Assembly: GCA_017449925.1 (NCBI GenBank)
Contig: JAFSYO010000077.1
Span: 1-36,927 of the forward strand
Reading direction: 5' to 3'
Source of the DNA: Stomatobaculum sp.
GTDB taxonomy: Bacteria; Bacillota_A; Clostridia; Lachnospirales; Lachnospiraceae
DNA: 36,927 bases
In this document: piece by piece, positions 24,092-32,072 of the stretch
How the letters are laid out: each line of letters begins with the position of its first letter
How positions within the stretch are numbered: the first letter of the stretch is position 1
Made by a program: the position numbers and the translations under genes
The notes under the pieces: model-generated
Told to the model about the DNA's origin: nothing
Database searches by the model: none
What the model saw: only the letters and a program-made list of their open reading frames with translations

Positions 24092-24676
24092 TTATTGATC
24101 CTTACTTTTCCAGGGCCAGCTGAACCAGCCTCTCTTTTTCCCGCTTTCTTTCGCCCGGGAACTTCTCTGTAACTGGAAACTCTTCGCATCCTGCAGCCGC
24201 AGGATCCGGGCGGCTTTCTTCACGTGACTGTCCTGCAGCCCGCCGTGCTCCCCTTCAAACTCCGTCCGGATCCAGTAGGGGTACAGGCCCTGCTCTTTAA
24301 AATCAAAACTGAAGTCGTCGAGGATCAGGATCTTCGTGATCTCAGGATGTTTTTCGAGATACCGCCAGATCCCGGCGCCTCTCTCCTCCCATTTGTCCTC
24401 CGTTTTCGCGGAGATCTTCATCCCGAATTCTCCGAGCTTCTCATCCAGGTAGACGCCCTCCTCGCCGTAACCGCTGCCGTCGTCACAGTTTTCCGGCTCC
24501 CAGGCCTCTTTCCAGGTGGAGGTCAGAACGATCACCGGCTCCTCCGAAAGGTCCCAGATCTCCCGGAGGCGCGCTACCATTTCATCCTCAACTCCGATGA
24601 TCTTCCTGCCGGGAATCACCACCGATGTCTCCAGATTATTCAAGACACCATCAATATCAAGAAAAATCGCCGTCAT
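24092..24676 (-). CDS. Short HAD protein resembling the RNA-repair-associated HAD family
   Basis: This 194-residue protein has motif I IFLDIDGVLNN (Asp7, Asp9), a threonine motif VIVLTSTWKEAW and an acidic motif IV KILILDDFSFDF. The cap is nearly absent. DIDGVLN with a TSTW motif is the pattern of HAD domains linked to Swiss-army-knife RNA-repair proteins, a family that acts as 5′- or 3′-end phosphatases or is uncharacterised. The basic, Trp-rich tail (residues 165-194) ends GWFSWPWKSKDQ and could bind nucleic acid or membrane. It starts 21 bases after the DHH gene with AAAGGG at 8-base spacing. A role in end-processing of nucleotides or RNA is a guess from motif type and neighbours. Confidence 0.72.
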   Translation of the reverse strand: MTAIFLDIDGVLNNLETSVVIPGRKIIGVEDEMVARLREIWDLSEEPVIVLTSTWKEAWEPENCDDGSGYGEEGVYLDEKLGEFGMKISAKTEDKWEERGAGIWRYLEKHPEITKILILDDFSFDFKEQGLYPYWIRTEFEGEHGGLQDSHVKKAARILRLQDAKSFQLQRSSRAKESGKKRGWFSWPWKSKDQ

Positions 24677-24697
24677 GCTCCCGACCCTTTCGTCCCA

Positions 24698-26203
24698 TCA
24701 CTCCTCTTCGTACGTTTTTGAAAAAACATCCTTCGCGATGATATATACATCCTCGGGGCGGTCTTTCTGGACTGCGATCCAGTCGCCGGCTTTTCCGTAG
24801 ATATATTTCTGCTTGTCCCACATAGTAAAAACATGGGTCCGGCGCGTGAGCTGCTTCGCGTAGACCAGCGAACTTCCCAAAGAAACGCATTCCTGTGTCA
24901 GCGAAGAAAGGTCGACCTGGGACCCGCTCATGTAATCCCGCACAGCAGGAACGTAATCTTTCGAAAATTCGTATTTATTTCCAGTAAGGTGATAACTCTT
25001 GTTAAAAGTGTCGCGGGTGATGGGATATGTTTCAGCGTTCACACCGATCATCAGAAGCTGGTTCAGATTGACCGTAATGTCAATGTCCCCTTCCAGGGTC
25101 CGCAGCATCACTTTCGTATTCGGAGAAAACACTGTGTTCAGGTCAGCCATTCCCGCATGAACAGGAAGCTTTCGGAACAGGCCAAAACCTGTCATATCCA
25201 GTTGCCGCCCTGCGTACACGGTGTCTGTACTGTCAAAATAATGCCGGAGTCTCGCGATCAGAACTTCCGTGAAATCAGCGGAGTCCGGATATACCTCCCG
25301 CAGAGCGTCGCAGAAGATAACACCTGCCGCTTTGCGCATATGTCCGCCTGCAGCTCCGATTCCGTCAGCGATGACCTGCACCAGCTCATCGGCACGGAAC
25401 TCTTTTGTGCAGCTTCTGGCAGAAAAGCGGATAATGTCATTGATGGCTGCATATGCGACACAAGCGTCGATGGAATCTACCTGCAGCAGTGTATCACTCA
25501 CTATACCGAGGATATTGCGGTCGCGGGTATGGACTTGCGTGATCGCAAACCGATGCTCCTTCTCCACCCGATGGGCCGCAAACGCGTCTCCGATGGCGGT
25601 AAGATCAGAGGAGGCTATGTTGGAGTTTTTCAGAACATTCAGAATGCCTTCGTCCGGCTGCAGAGCGTCCCACATATCTTTGTCGGCAGGATGCCAAAGT
25701 TCCTGAAACTGGCTGGTATCCATGTACAGACCGTATAACAGCGCGGTCTGCAGCGGAGTTTTCCCGGACATATCGTATCCGTCCCGCAGGAACATCCCGT
25801 AGATGACAGTCGAACAGGAGCCGTAGTTCTCCAGGACTTCATACATGTCGGGGAGTTTCGCACGGTCCCGCACCTGGTGGTGGTCGATGACACATATCTG
25901 TTTCGCATGGAACTTCTGCACGTTCTTCTCTCCGTACTGGCAGTCCGTCATGACCAGAAGCTCCGGCTCGGAAAGCTCCGTGACATGCTCCACCGGAATC
26001 TCAAGAAGATCCTTCATGAACTGAAGATTCGGCTTCAGGCTGCCGTTTCGCCCACCGTAGATGAACCTGGCCTGTCTGTCATGGTCCCGAAGCCAGCAGT
26101 ACAGAGCGAAGCCGCTGGCAAGGGCGTCTGCATCCGGTTCATCATGACACTGGATAACAATATCGTCATAATTCAGGATGGTAGATATTTCCATTTCCTG
26201 CAC
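24698..26203 (-). CDS. DHH/DHHA1 phosphoesterase with extra C-terminal domain
   Basis: This 501-residue protein has the complete DHH active site: HDEPDADALAS (Asp24, Asp26), MTDCQ (Asp87), the IDHHQ motif (Asp107, His108, His109) and YMDTSQF (Asp162). DHHA1 follows with the GGH substrate motif in GAAGGHMRKAAG (His288). Related enzymes cut nanoRNA, pAp or cyclic dinucleotides such as c-di-AMP. There is no membrane or PAS region as in GdpP. Residues about 360-501 are an additional region ending AGDWIAVQKDRPEDVYIIAKDVF, resembling a PGDYG-type domain. It starts 9 bases after the TIR gene, so it is cotranscribed with it. Substrate is unknown; removal of a TIR- or stress-linked nucleotide is an inference. 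Confidence 0.85.
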   Translation of the reverse strand: MQEMEISTILNYDDIVIQCHDEPDADALASGFALYCWLRDHDRQARFIYGGRNGSLKPNLQFMKDLLEIPVEHVTELSEPELLVMTDCQYGEKNVQKFHAKQICVIDHHQVRDRAKLPDMYEVLENYGSCSTVIYGMFLRDGYDMSGKTPLQTALLYGLYMDTSQFQELWHPADKDMWDALQPDEGILNVLKNSNIASSDLTAIGDAFAAHRVEKEHRFAITQVHTRDRNILGIVSDTLLQVDSIDACVAYAAINDIIRFSARSCTKEFRADELVQVIADGIGAAGGHMRKAAGVIFCDALREVYPDSADFTEVLIARLRHYFDSTDTVYAGRQLDMTGFGLFRKLPVHAGMADLNTVFSPNTKVMLRTLEGDIDITVNLNQLLMIGVNAETYPITRDTFNKSYHLTGNKYEFSKDYVPAVRDYMSGSQVDLSSLTQECVSLGSSLVYAKQLTRRTHVFTMWDKQKYIYGKAGDWIAVQKDRPEDVYIIAKDVFSKTYEEE

Positions 26204-26212
26204 CTCATAGAA

Positions 26213-27847
26213 TTATTCCTGATCGCTGACACTGATCAGATAATCTGCCTCGCTGCCGCTTTCCACCGCAATGTAGTAAACAGTTTCCGGTTCCAATGAA
26301 TCAAACATCATAAAGCGCGTTGTCCCGCTGCTGTCCGCATCCATCCAGGTCGCCTGGAAATTATACTTTGATGCCTCCAGGACAGTACCATACTCGTCGT
26401 AAACACGCCCGGTCAGAATACTGTTGTTTGATGAAAGGTTCTGAAGCGTGACATAGTACTCCGTATATTTTTTGTTTCCTGTCCTGAAAGCAGTCCAGGC
26501 GAAACCGCTTTTATAATGTCCCTGATATTCCTGATTGATCGTGAGGACAGGCGCGCCGTCTTGATTGGAGGCACTGTAAAAATCATCCGCAGACGCAATA
26601 GCATTCTTGGCCGTACATATGGCCTTCTGCTGCCCTCCCTCAGATACGGACAGCGAGTATTCAGCCTCGCTGCCTCCTTCCACCTGAATATAGTATGTTT
26701 TATCCGGCGTAAGAGAATCAAACATCATGGAGCACGTCGTTCCGCTCTTGTCCGCTTCCATCAGCGTCGCCTGATGATTATATTTCGAAGCTTCCAGAAC
26801 AGAACCGTTTTCATCAAGAACCCGTCCGATCAGCATACTGCTGTCCGCGGTCAGGTTCTGAAGCGTGACATAATACTTCACGTCTTCTTTGCTGCCCGTC
26901 GTGAACTTCGCCCATGCGAATCCGTCTGTGTACTTCCCTTTGACCTTTACAGACATCGGAAGTTCACCCGCGTCCGCCTGAGATGCTCCCGCGGTAAATG
27001 CAGCATATAAAGAGTCTGCGGCACCTGCGGGGCCAATTGTCGACTCTGTTTCCAGCTCCAGCTGCAGAGCCTCTGTTTCAGATGCACCGGCCGTTTGTCC
27101 GGCGGCTCCTGTTTCCTTCTCAGCGGCAGCTGTTTCCTGCCCGACGGCCTGAGTGGTTTCCTGCACAGATGTACTCTTTTTCTGCCCGTTTATAAAAACA
27201 GCCATGAAAGCCACTACAACGGCACAGATCACGGCAGGAATCCAAGACTTCTTCCGCGGTATTACCTGTTTCTCCGAACCGCCCGGTTCTTCTGTTATTG
27301 CTGTATCTTCCGGAATTGCCGCCTTCTCCGACTCTCCCGGTTCTTCCTGCATCTCTGTTTTTTCTGTATATATAACAGTATTTGTTTTCCCGGAGTCTGA
27401 GAGAGCGGCCTGGCTGCCTTCCGTCCTTGCTCTTTCGATAAAGGAATAGAGCCGTTCAAAAAAGCTTTCAGAATAGACCTGAATATAAGGGATGGCATTG
27501 TAATCCTGTACGAATTCCAATCCCTTCGGCATTTGTTCCGGCCAGGAAAAATCCTCTGAAGTGACAGGAATGATGGCAAGCTTTTCCTCTATTGCCGCCA
27601 GAATCTCCAGGCGGACATTATCATTCGGATTGCTGCAGCGGTTCAGGGCGTTCTTTGTGAGGACCAGCAGAAAGATGTCGCAGTTCTGCATCTCCTCATG
27701 GATGTTCTTCCGGAAGTTCCCGGCATTCAGTGTCTGCACATCCAGAAAACACCGGTAGTTCTTTTCAAGGCGAAGCCTGTCATAGAGCATCCGCGCCATT
27801 GTGCTGCCGGTGTCACGCCTGTAACTGATAAAAATCCCATGATTCAT
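26213..27847 (-). CDS. Membrane-anchored TIR-domain protein with duplicated outer domain
   Basis: This 544-residue protein has a TIR domain at 1-140 (GIFISYRRDTGS; FLDVQTLNAGNF; CDIFLLVLTKNALNRC). Glu81 in NVRLEI occupies the position of the catalytic glutamate of TIR NADases. Residues 141-200 are a Glu/Pro/Thr-rich linker. RKK precedes a single membrane helix at 203-219, which predicts an inside N-terminus and outside C-terminus. An Ala/Glu/Thr-rich spacer (221-300) leads to two PPC-like β domains at 305-402 and 444-541. These two are 98 residues each, about 63 identical, with no gaps. The start overlaps the histidine kinase stop as ATGA. NAD+ cleavage or nucleotide signalling is known for the family but not shown here. 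Confidence 0.88.
   Translation of the reverse strand: MNHGIFISYRRDTGSTMARMLYDRLRLEKNYRCFLDVQTLNAGNFRKNIHEEMQNCDIFLLVLTKNALNRCSNPNDNVRLEILAAIEEKLAIIPVTSEDFSWPEQMPKGLEFVQDYNAIPYIQVYSESFFERLYSFIERARTEGSQAALSDSGKTNTVIYTEKTEMQEEPGESEKAAIPEDTAITEEPGGSEKQVIPRKKSWIPAVICAVVVAFMAVFINGQKKSTSVQETTQAVGQETAAAEKETGAAGQTAGASETEALQLELETESTIGPAGAADSLYAAFTAGASQADAGELPMSVKVKGKYTDGFAWAKFTTGSKEDVKYYVTLQNLTADSSMLIGRVLDENGSVLEASKYNHQATLMEADKSGTTCSMMFDSLTPDKTYYIQVEGGSEAEYSLSVSEGGQQKAICTAKNAIASADDFYSASNQDGAPVLTINQEYQGHYKSGFAWTAFRTGNKKYTEYYVTLQNLSSNNSILTGRVYDEYGTVLEASKYNFQATWMDADSSGTTRFMMFDSLEPETVYYIAVESGSEADYLISVSDQE
26225..26935 (-). repeat. Internal duplication in the TIR protein
   Basis: Codons 305-402 (26642-26935) and 444-541 (26225-26518) encode two 98-residue copies of one domain without insertions or deletions; about 63 positions are identical. 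Both share the motifs GFAW, YYVTLQNL, VLEASKYN and MMFDSL. Such high identity suggests a recent duplication or strong constraint. Confidence 0.85.
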
Positions 27848-29520
27848 GCCGATTCTTCCCCTTTCGGGAGATCAAACCAGAAATCAACGCCGCCGGTGTT
27901 ATCAGCGTCATCAGTATTCACTGCGCCGTCAGCGTTATCTACAGCAGCACCATACAATGCTGCTTCCTCCGGCGGCACGTTCCGCACGCCGTATCCCATG
28001 CCGTGGGCTTCCATCACCGCCTTGACGATGGACAGGCCGATGCCGGTGCCTCCGTAGGTGCGGGTGTGGGCTTTGTCCACTTTGTAGAACTTGTCCCAGA
28101 TGTGGTCGATGTCCTCCTCCGGGATGCTGCTTCCGGTATTGAACACGTGGGTCCGCACCGTACTTCCCAGATCCTCGGAGGTGACAACGATGCTCCCGCC
28201 CTTATTTACATGGTGCGCGGCGTTGCTCAGGTAGTTGGACAGCACTTCCTCGATCTTGAACTCATCTCCCCGTACCATGACCGGGATGCCTGTACCCGTA
28301 CCGCCGTCTGTTTCCGAACCTTCGGAGACGTCTTCTCCATCAGCACTCTTCACCCTGAAATTAATGGACGCTCCCTGTTCCTCCGCCATCACTTTCATAT
28401 TTCCGATCAGATTGGCTGCTGCCTGGGCCAGGTCGAAGGTCTCCAGGTTCAGGTCCGGTGTACCGGACTCCAGCTTCGAGAGAGTCAGAAGCTGCTTCAC
28501 CAGGCTGTTCATCCGGTTGGATTCGTCGATGATGACGTCCAGATAATATCTCCTGCTCTCCGGGTCCTCGCAGAGTCCGTCGTTCAGCCCTTCGGCATAG
28601 CCCTGGATAAGAGCGATGGGGGTCTTCAGTTCATGGGAGACGTTGGCGATGAATGCCTTCCGCATCTCATCGATCTCTTCCTTGCGGCGGATATCCTCCT
28701 GCAGCTGGAAGTTGGCTTCCTTCAGGAGTCCGTTGGCGTGCTTCAGCTGCAGGTTCTTTTCCTTCAGTTCCCGGAAGGTCTCCTCCAGCTTGGCAGCCAT
28801 AAAGTTCATGTTGGTGCCCAGCACCCCGATCTCATCCTCCCGCTGTCCTTCGTAGCGTTCGGAAAAATCCAGGCCGCCCATCTTTTCGGAAATGGCGGCG
28901 AGGTGCCGTATGGGCTCCGTGATCTGCTTCGTCATGAAGAACACCAGAAGGAATCCGACGATCATGACGCAGACGCCGGCAAAACTCAGGAATCGGTTCG
29001 CCAGGTGGACACTCTCCTGCATATTGGCCACCGGTGTGGACATTAAAAGCATCGTCTGGTTGTCGCCGCAGAAAGCGAAGCAGTCGATAGCTCCGGCGCC
29101 GTACTTTTCCTCCTCCGTCATCATGATCGTATAATTCTTTTTTTCCAGGAGGACCTTGGACTTATCCCGGAACTCCTGGTTGAAAAGATATTTCTGGATC
29201 CGCTGATACAGGAAATCTCCGCTCCGCTCCGTGGACTGCAGGGACTGGGAGTTGGCGGAATCGATCACTGCAATACTGATGTTATGGGCGTCGGAGTATT
29301 CTTCCAGCACACTAAGGAGGCGGCTGCTGTCAGCCCCCTCCTCCATGACGATCTCGTTCAGCACCTCATAGGCCGCCTCGATCTCTTTTATTTTATGGTT
29401 CCTGTAAAAGCGCTCCAGTCCGAAGGTGTTCATGAGAAACAAGGCCAGGAGCACCGCCGCGATCACCGCCAGGAACAGGCAGGTGAAGCGCACCCGGATG
29501 GACTGACGCATGACAGTCAC
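27844..29520 (-). CDS. Sensor histidine kinase
   Basis: This 558-residue two-component sensor has TM1 at about 13-34, an outer sensor region of about 140 residues, TM2 at about 179-197, HAMP (198-250) and a HisKA domain with His296 in NVSHELKTPIALIQGYAEGL. The ATPase domain has SNYLSNAAHH (N box), DKFYKVDKAHTRTYGGTGIG and GLSIVKAV. Two low-complexity inserts stand out: Gly/Glu/Thr-rich 394-412, and Asp/Asn/Ala-rich 517-544 before the final strand. The start is GTG 29520, overlapping the regulator stop as GTGA; an ATG 9 bases later is possible. It phosphorylates the neighbouring regulator. The sensed signal is unknown, though the sensor domain and the TIR outer domain could read the same side of the membrane. 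Confidence 0.93.
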   Translation of the reverse strand: MTVMRQSIRVRFTCLFLAVIAAVLLALFLMNTFGLERFYRNHKIKEIEAAYEVLNEIVMEEGADSSRLLSVLEEYSDAHNISIAVIDSANSQSLQSTERSGDFLYQRIQKYLFNQEFRDKSKVLLEKKNYTIMMTEEEKYGAGAIDCFAFCGDNQTMLLMSTPVANMQESVHLANRFLSFAGVCVMIVGFLLVFFMTKQITEPIRHLAAISEKMGGLDFSERYEGQREDEIGVLGTNMNFMAAKLEETFRELKEKNLQLKHANGLLKEANFQLQEDIRRKEEIDEMRKAFIANVSHELKTPIALIQGYAEGLNDGLCEDPESRRYYLDVIIDESNRMNSLVKQLLTLSKLESGTPDLNLETFDLAQAAANLIGNMKVMAEEQGASINFRVKSADGEDVSEGSETDGGTGTGIPVMVRGDEFKIEEVLSNYLSNAAHHVNKGGSIVVTSEDLGSTVRTHVFNTGSSIPEEDIDHIWDKFYKVDKAHTRTYGGTGIGLSIVKAVMEAHGMGYGVRNVPPEEAALYGAAVDNADGAVNTDDADNTGGVDFWFDLPKGEESA

Positions 29521-30209
29521 GCTTTCTCTTCGTCGGGCTCGAACTTATAGCCCATCCCCCAGATCGTGCGGATCAAGGCGCCCTTTTCACCCATCTTCGC
29601 CCGCAGCTTCTTCACATGGGTGTCGATGGTACGGGCGTCCCCGAAGTAGTCGTAATTCCAGACGTTGTTCAGGATCTTCTCCCTGGACAGGGCGATCCCC
29701 TGGTTCTCCATGAAATAGGACAGAAGCTCGAACTCCTTGAAGCTCAGCTCCACCGGGACTCCGTCGATCTTCACCTCGTGGGCGGTCTTGTCCACCACGA
29801 TGCCACCGGCAGAGAGGATGTCCTGCTGCCCCGCGCCCGGCAGGCTTCTCCGGAGCAGCGCTTCCACTCTCGCCACCAGGATCTTCGGGCTGAAGGGTTT
29901 GGAAATATATTCGTCCACTCCCAGCCTGAATCCCAGGAGCTCGTCCCGTTCTTCTCCCCGGGCCGTCAGCATGATGATCGGCACGCGGGAATACTGACGG
30001 ACAGCCTTTACCACTTCCCAGCCGTCCATCTTCGGCATCATGACATCGAGGATCAGGAGGTCGATCTCCCGGTCCGACATGAAGCGTTCCACTGCTTCTT
30101 CCCCGTCACCGGCTTCCAGGATCTCATAGCCCTTGGCGCTCAGGAAATCCTTCACCAGCTTCCTCATGCGGGGTTCATCATCCACCACCAGAATTTTAAT
30201 CGTATCCAT
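29517..30209 (-). CDS. OmpR/PhoB-type response regulator
   Basis: This 230-residue regulator has a receiver domain (1-120) with Asp10, Asp11, phospho-acceptor Asp55 (LLILDVMMPKMDGWE), Thr82 and Lys104 (ISKPFS). Its C-terminal winged-helix DNA-binding domain has SFKEFELLSYF and RTIDTHVKKLRAKMG. It is the cognate partner of the adjacent kinase (4-base overlap). It starts 15 bases after aspS and has no strong ribosome-binding site of its own: GAGG in the aspS tail is about 20 bases away. Its level may therefore follow aspS translation. Target genes are unknown; autoregulation of the TIR/DHH genes is plausible but not seen. Confidence 0.94.
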   Translation of the reverse strand: MDTIKILVVDDEPRMRKLVKDFLSAKGYEILEAGDGEEAVERFMSDREIDLLILDVMMPKMDGWEVVKAVRQYSRVPIIMLTARGEERDELLGFRLGVDEYISKPFSPKILVARVEALLRRSLPGAGQQDILSAGGIVVDKTAHEVKIDGVPVELSFKEFELLSYFMENQGIALSREKILNNVWNYDYFGDARTIDTHVKKLRAKMGEKGALIRTIWGMGYKFEPDEEKA

Positions 30210-30224
30210 AATATCTGTTTCGTA

Positions 30225-32012
30225 TTATTCCTCTTCCGTCGTGAAACGGATCGCCAGCTCGTCGAGCTGTTTCTTTTCCACAGTATCCGGCGCGTTCATC
30301 ATCATATCCGACGCGTCCTTAATCTTCGGGAAGGCGATGACATCGCGGATCGTCTCCGCGCCCACCATCAGCATGACCACGCGGTCCAGGCCATAGGCCA
30401 GCCCTGCGTGGGGCGGAACTCCGTACTTAAAAGCCTCCAGAAGGAATCCGAAGCGCTGCTCCGCCACTTCTCTCGTCAGTCCCAGCACCTCGAACATCTT
30501 CTCCTGAATGTCTGCCTGATGGATACGGACAGAACCGCCGCCGATCTCCGTGCCGTTCAGGACGATGTCGTAGGCCTTCGCGCGGACAGCGCCGGGATCG
30601 GAGTCGATCTTGTCCCAGTCCTCTTCCATCGGCATGGTAAAGGGATGATGCATGGCTTTGAAGCGGTTCTCTTCCTCGGACCACTCTAAAAGCGGGAACT
30701 CCGTGACCCAGAGGAAGCGGAAGTCGTCCTTCTTCATCAGGCCCAGCTGTCTTCCCAGCTCCAGGCGAAGGGCTCCCAGCACATCCCAGACCACCTTCGT
30801 TTTGTCCGCGGCGAAAAGAAGCAGGTCGCCGGGTTTTCCGTCCATGGCCTTCACCAGGGCGTCCATCTCCTCCGGCTGCATAAACTTCGCGAAGGAGGAC
30901 TTCATGGTACCGTCCGCCTGAAGGGCGATGTAAGCAAGGCCCTTCGCGCCATAGGTCTTCGCGAACTCAGTCAGGGCGTCGATCTTCTTTCTGGGCATGC
31001 CGCCCTGGCCTTCCGCGTTGATGCCCCGCACTGTGCCGCCGGCCTCGATGGCGCCGGTGAACACGCCGAAGCCGCAGCCCCGGACCAGGTCAGTCACGTC
31101 GTGCAGCTTCATCCCGAAGCGGAGATCCGGCTTGTCAGAACCGTACTGGTCCATGGCATCCTGCCAGGTCATTCTCAGGAAGGGAATCTGGAGGTCGATA
31201 TTCAGAACCTCCTTGAACAGCCGCTGCATCAGTCGTTCGTTGACATCGATCACATCGTCCACGTCCACAAAAGAAAGCTCCATGTCGATCTGGGTGAACT
31301 CCGGCTGACGGTCCGCCCGCAGGTCCTCGTCGCGGTAGCAGCGGGCCAGCTGGAAGTAACGGTCATAACCGGAGCACATCAGCAGCTGCTTCAGAAGCTG
31401 GGGCGACTGGGGCAGAGCGTACATGGTGCCGGGATGAACGCGGCTGGGGACCAGGTAGTCCCGGGCGCCCTCCGGCGTGGACTTGATGAGGGTCGGAGTC
31501 TCGATCTCCAGGAATCCGTTCTCCGCCAGAAACGCGCGGGTCTCCGTGGCGATCTTGGAACGGGTGATGATGTTCTTCTGGATGTCGGGTCTTCTCAGGT
31601 CCAGGAAACGGTACTTCAAACGAAGTTCCTCCCTGGTCTTTGTATTCTCCTCGATGGGGAAGGGCGGGACCTCCGACTCGGACAGGATGCGCAGCGTTTT
31701 CGCCACCACCTCGTACTCGCCCGTGGGGATCTGCTTGTTCGGCGCCTCGCGCTTCTCCAGCGTTCCTTCCACCGCGATGCAGAACTCTGCCCGCAGATCG
31801 GCCGCTCTCTCAAAAACAGCGGTGCCGCACTTATCTTCCTCGAACACGATCTGAAGAATGCCGCTGCGGTCTCTAAGATCCGTGAAGATGATGCCGCCCT
31901 TGTTGCGGCTTCTCTGCACCCATCCCATCACAGTGACAAACGCGCCCTCGCCCGCACTCACGGTCTCGGCGCAGCGGTGGGTCCTGTGAAGACCCTTCAT
32001 TGACTCTGCCAT
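30225..32012 (-). CDS. aspS: Aspartyl-tRNA synthetase
   Basis: This 595-residue class IIb synthetase charges tRNA-Asp. It has an N-terminal OB-fold anticodon domain (VMGWVQRSRNKGGIIFTDLRDR), motif 2 region FQLARCYRDEDLRADRQPEF followed by TQIDMELSFV, a GAD insertion typical of bacterial enzymes (about 290-420) and motif 3 GLAYGLDRVVMLM. The length fits the bacterial type. AGGAG is 8 bases before the ATG. A 60-base spacer with a small hairpin separates it from hisS. Whether it is discriminating or also charges tRNA-Asn cannot be told without comparing recognition residues. Confidence 0.97.
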   Translation of the reverse strand: MAESMKGLHRTHRCAETVSAGEGAFVTVMGWVQRSRNKGGIIFTDLRDRSGILQIVFEEDKCGTAVFERAADLRAEFCIAVEGTLEKREAPNKQIPTGEYEVVAKTLRILSESEVPPFPIEENTKTREELRLKYRFLDLRRPDIQKNIITRSKIATETRAFLAENGFLEIETPTLIKSTPEGARDYLVPSRVHPGTMYALPQSPQLLKQLLMCSGYDRYFQLARCYRDEDLRADRQPEFTQIDMELSFVDVDDVIDVNERLMQRLFKEVLNIDLQIPFLRMTWQDAMDQYGSDKPDLRFGMKLHDVTDLVRGCGFGVFTGAIEAGGTVRGINAEGQGGMPRKKIDALTEFAKTYGAKGLAYIALQADGTMKSSFAKFMQPEEMDALVKAMDGKPGDLLLFAADKTKVVWDVLGALRLELGRQLGLMKKDDFRFLWVTEFPLLEWSEEENRFKAMHHPFTMPMEEDWDKIDSDPGAVRAKAYDIVLNGTEIGGGSVRIHQADIQEKMFEVLGLTREVAEQRFGFLLEAFKYGVPPHAGLAYGLDRVVMLMVGAETIRDVIAFPKIKDASDMMMNAPDTVEKKQLDELAIRFTTEEE

Positions 32013-32049
32013 AACTGTATCTCCTTTTGCCTGTATATTCTTAAGTATT

Positions 32050-32065
32050 GCGCTTTCGGAAGCGC
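32050..32065 (-). other. Small hairpin in the hisS–aspS spacer
   Basis: GCGCTT and AAGCGC form a 6-bp stem with a 4-base loop within the 60 bases between hisS and aspS. No T run follows. It may be an RNA-processing or weak pausing signal. Confidence 0.3.
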
Positions 32066-32072
32066 TGTATTA

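Noticed and set aside
7949..27847. AAA–RyR and TIR–DHH genes as one defence island
   Set aside because: They are about 14 kb apart, with housekeeping genes between and separate promoters; no shared features link them.
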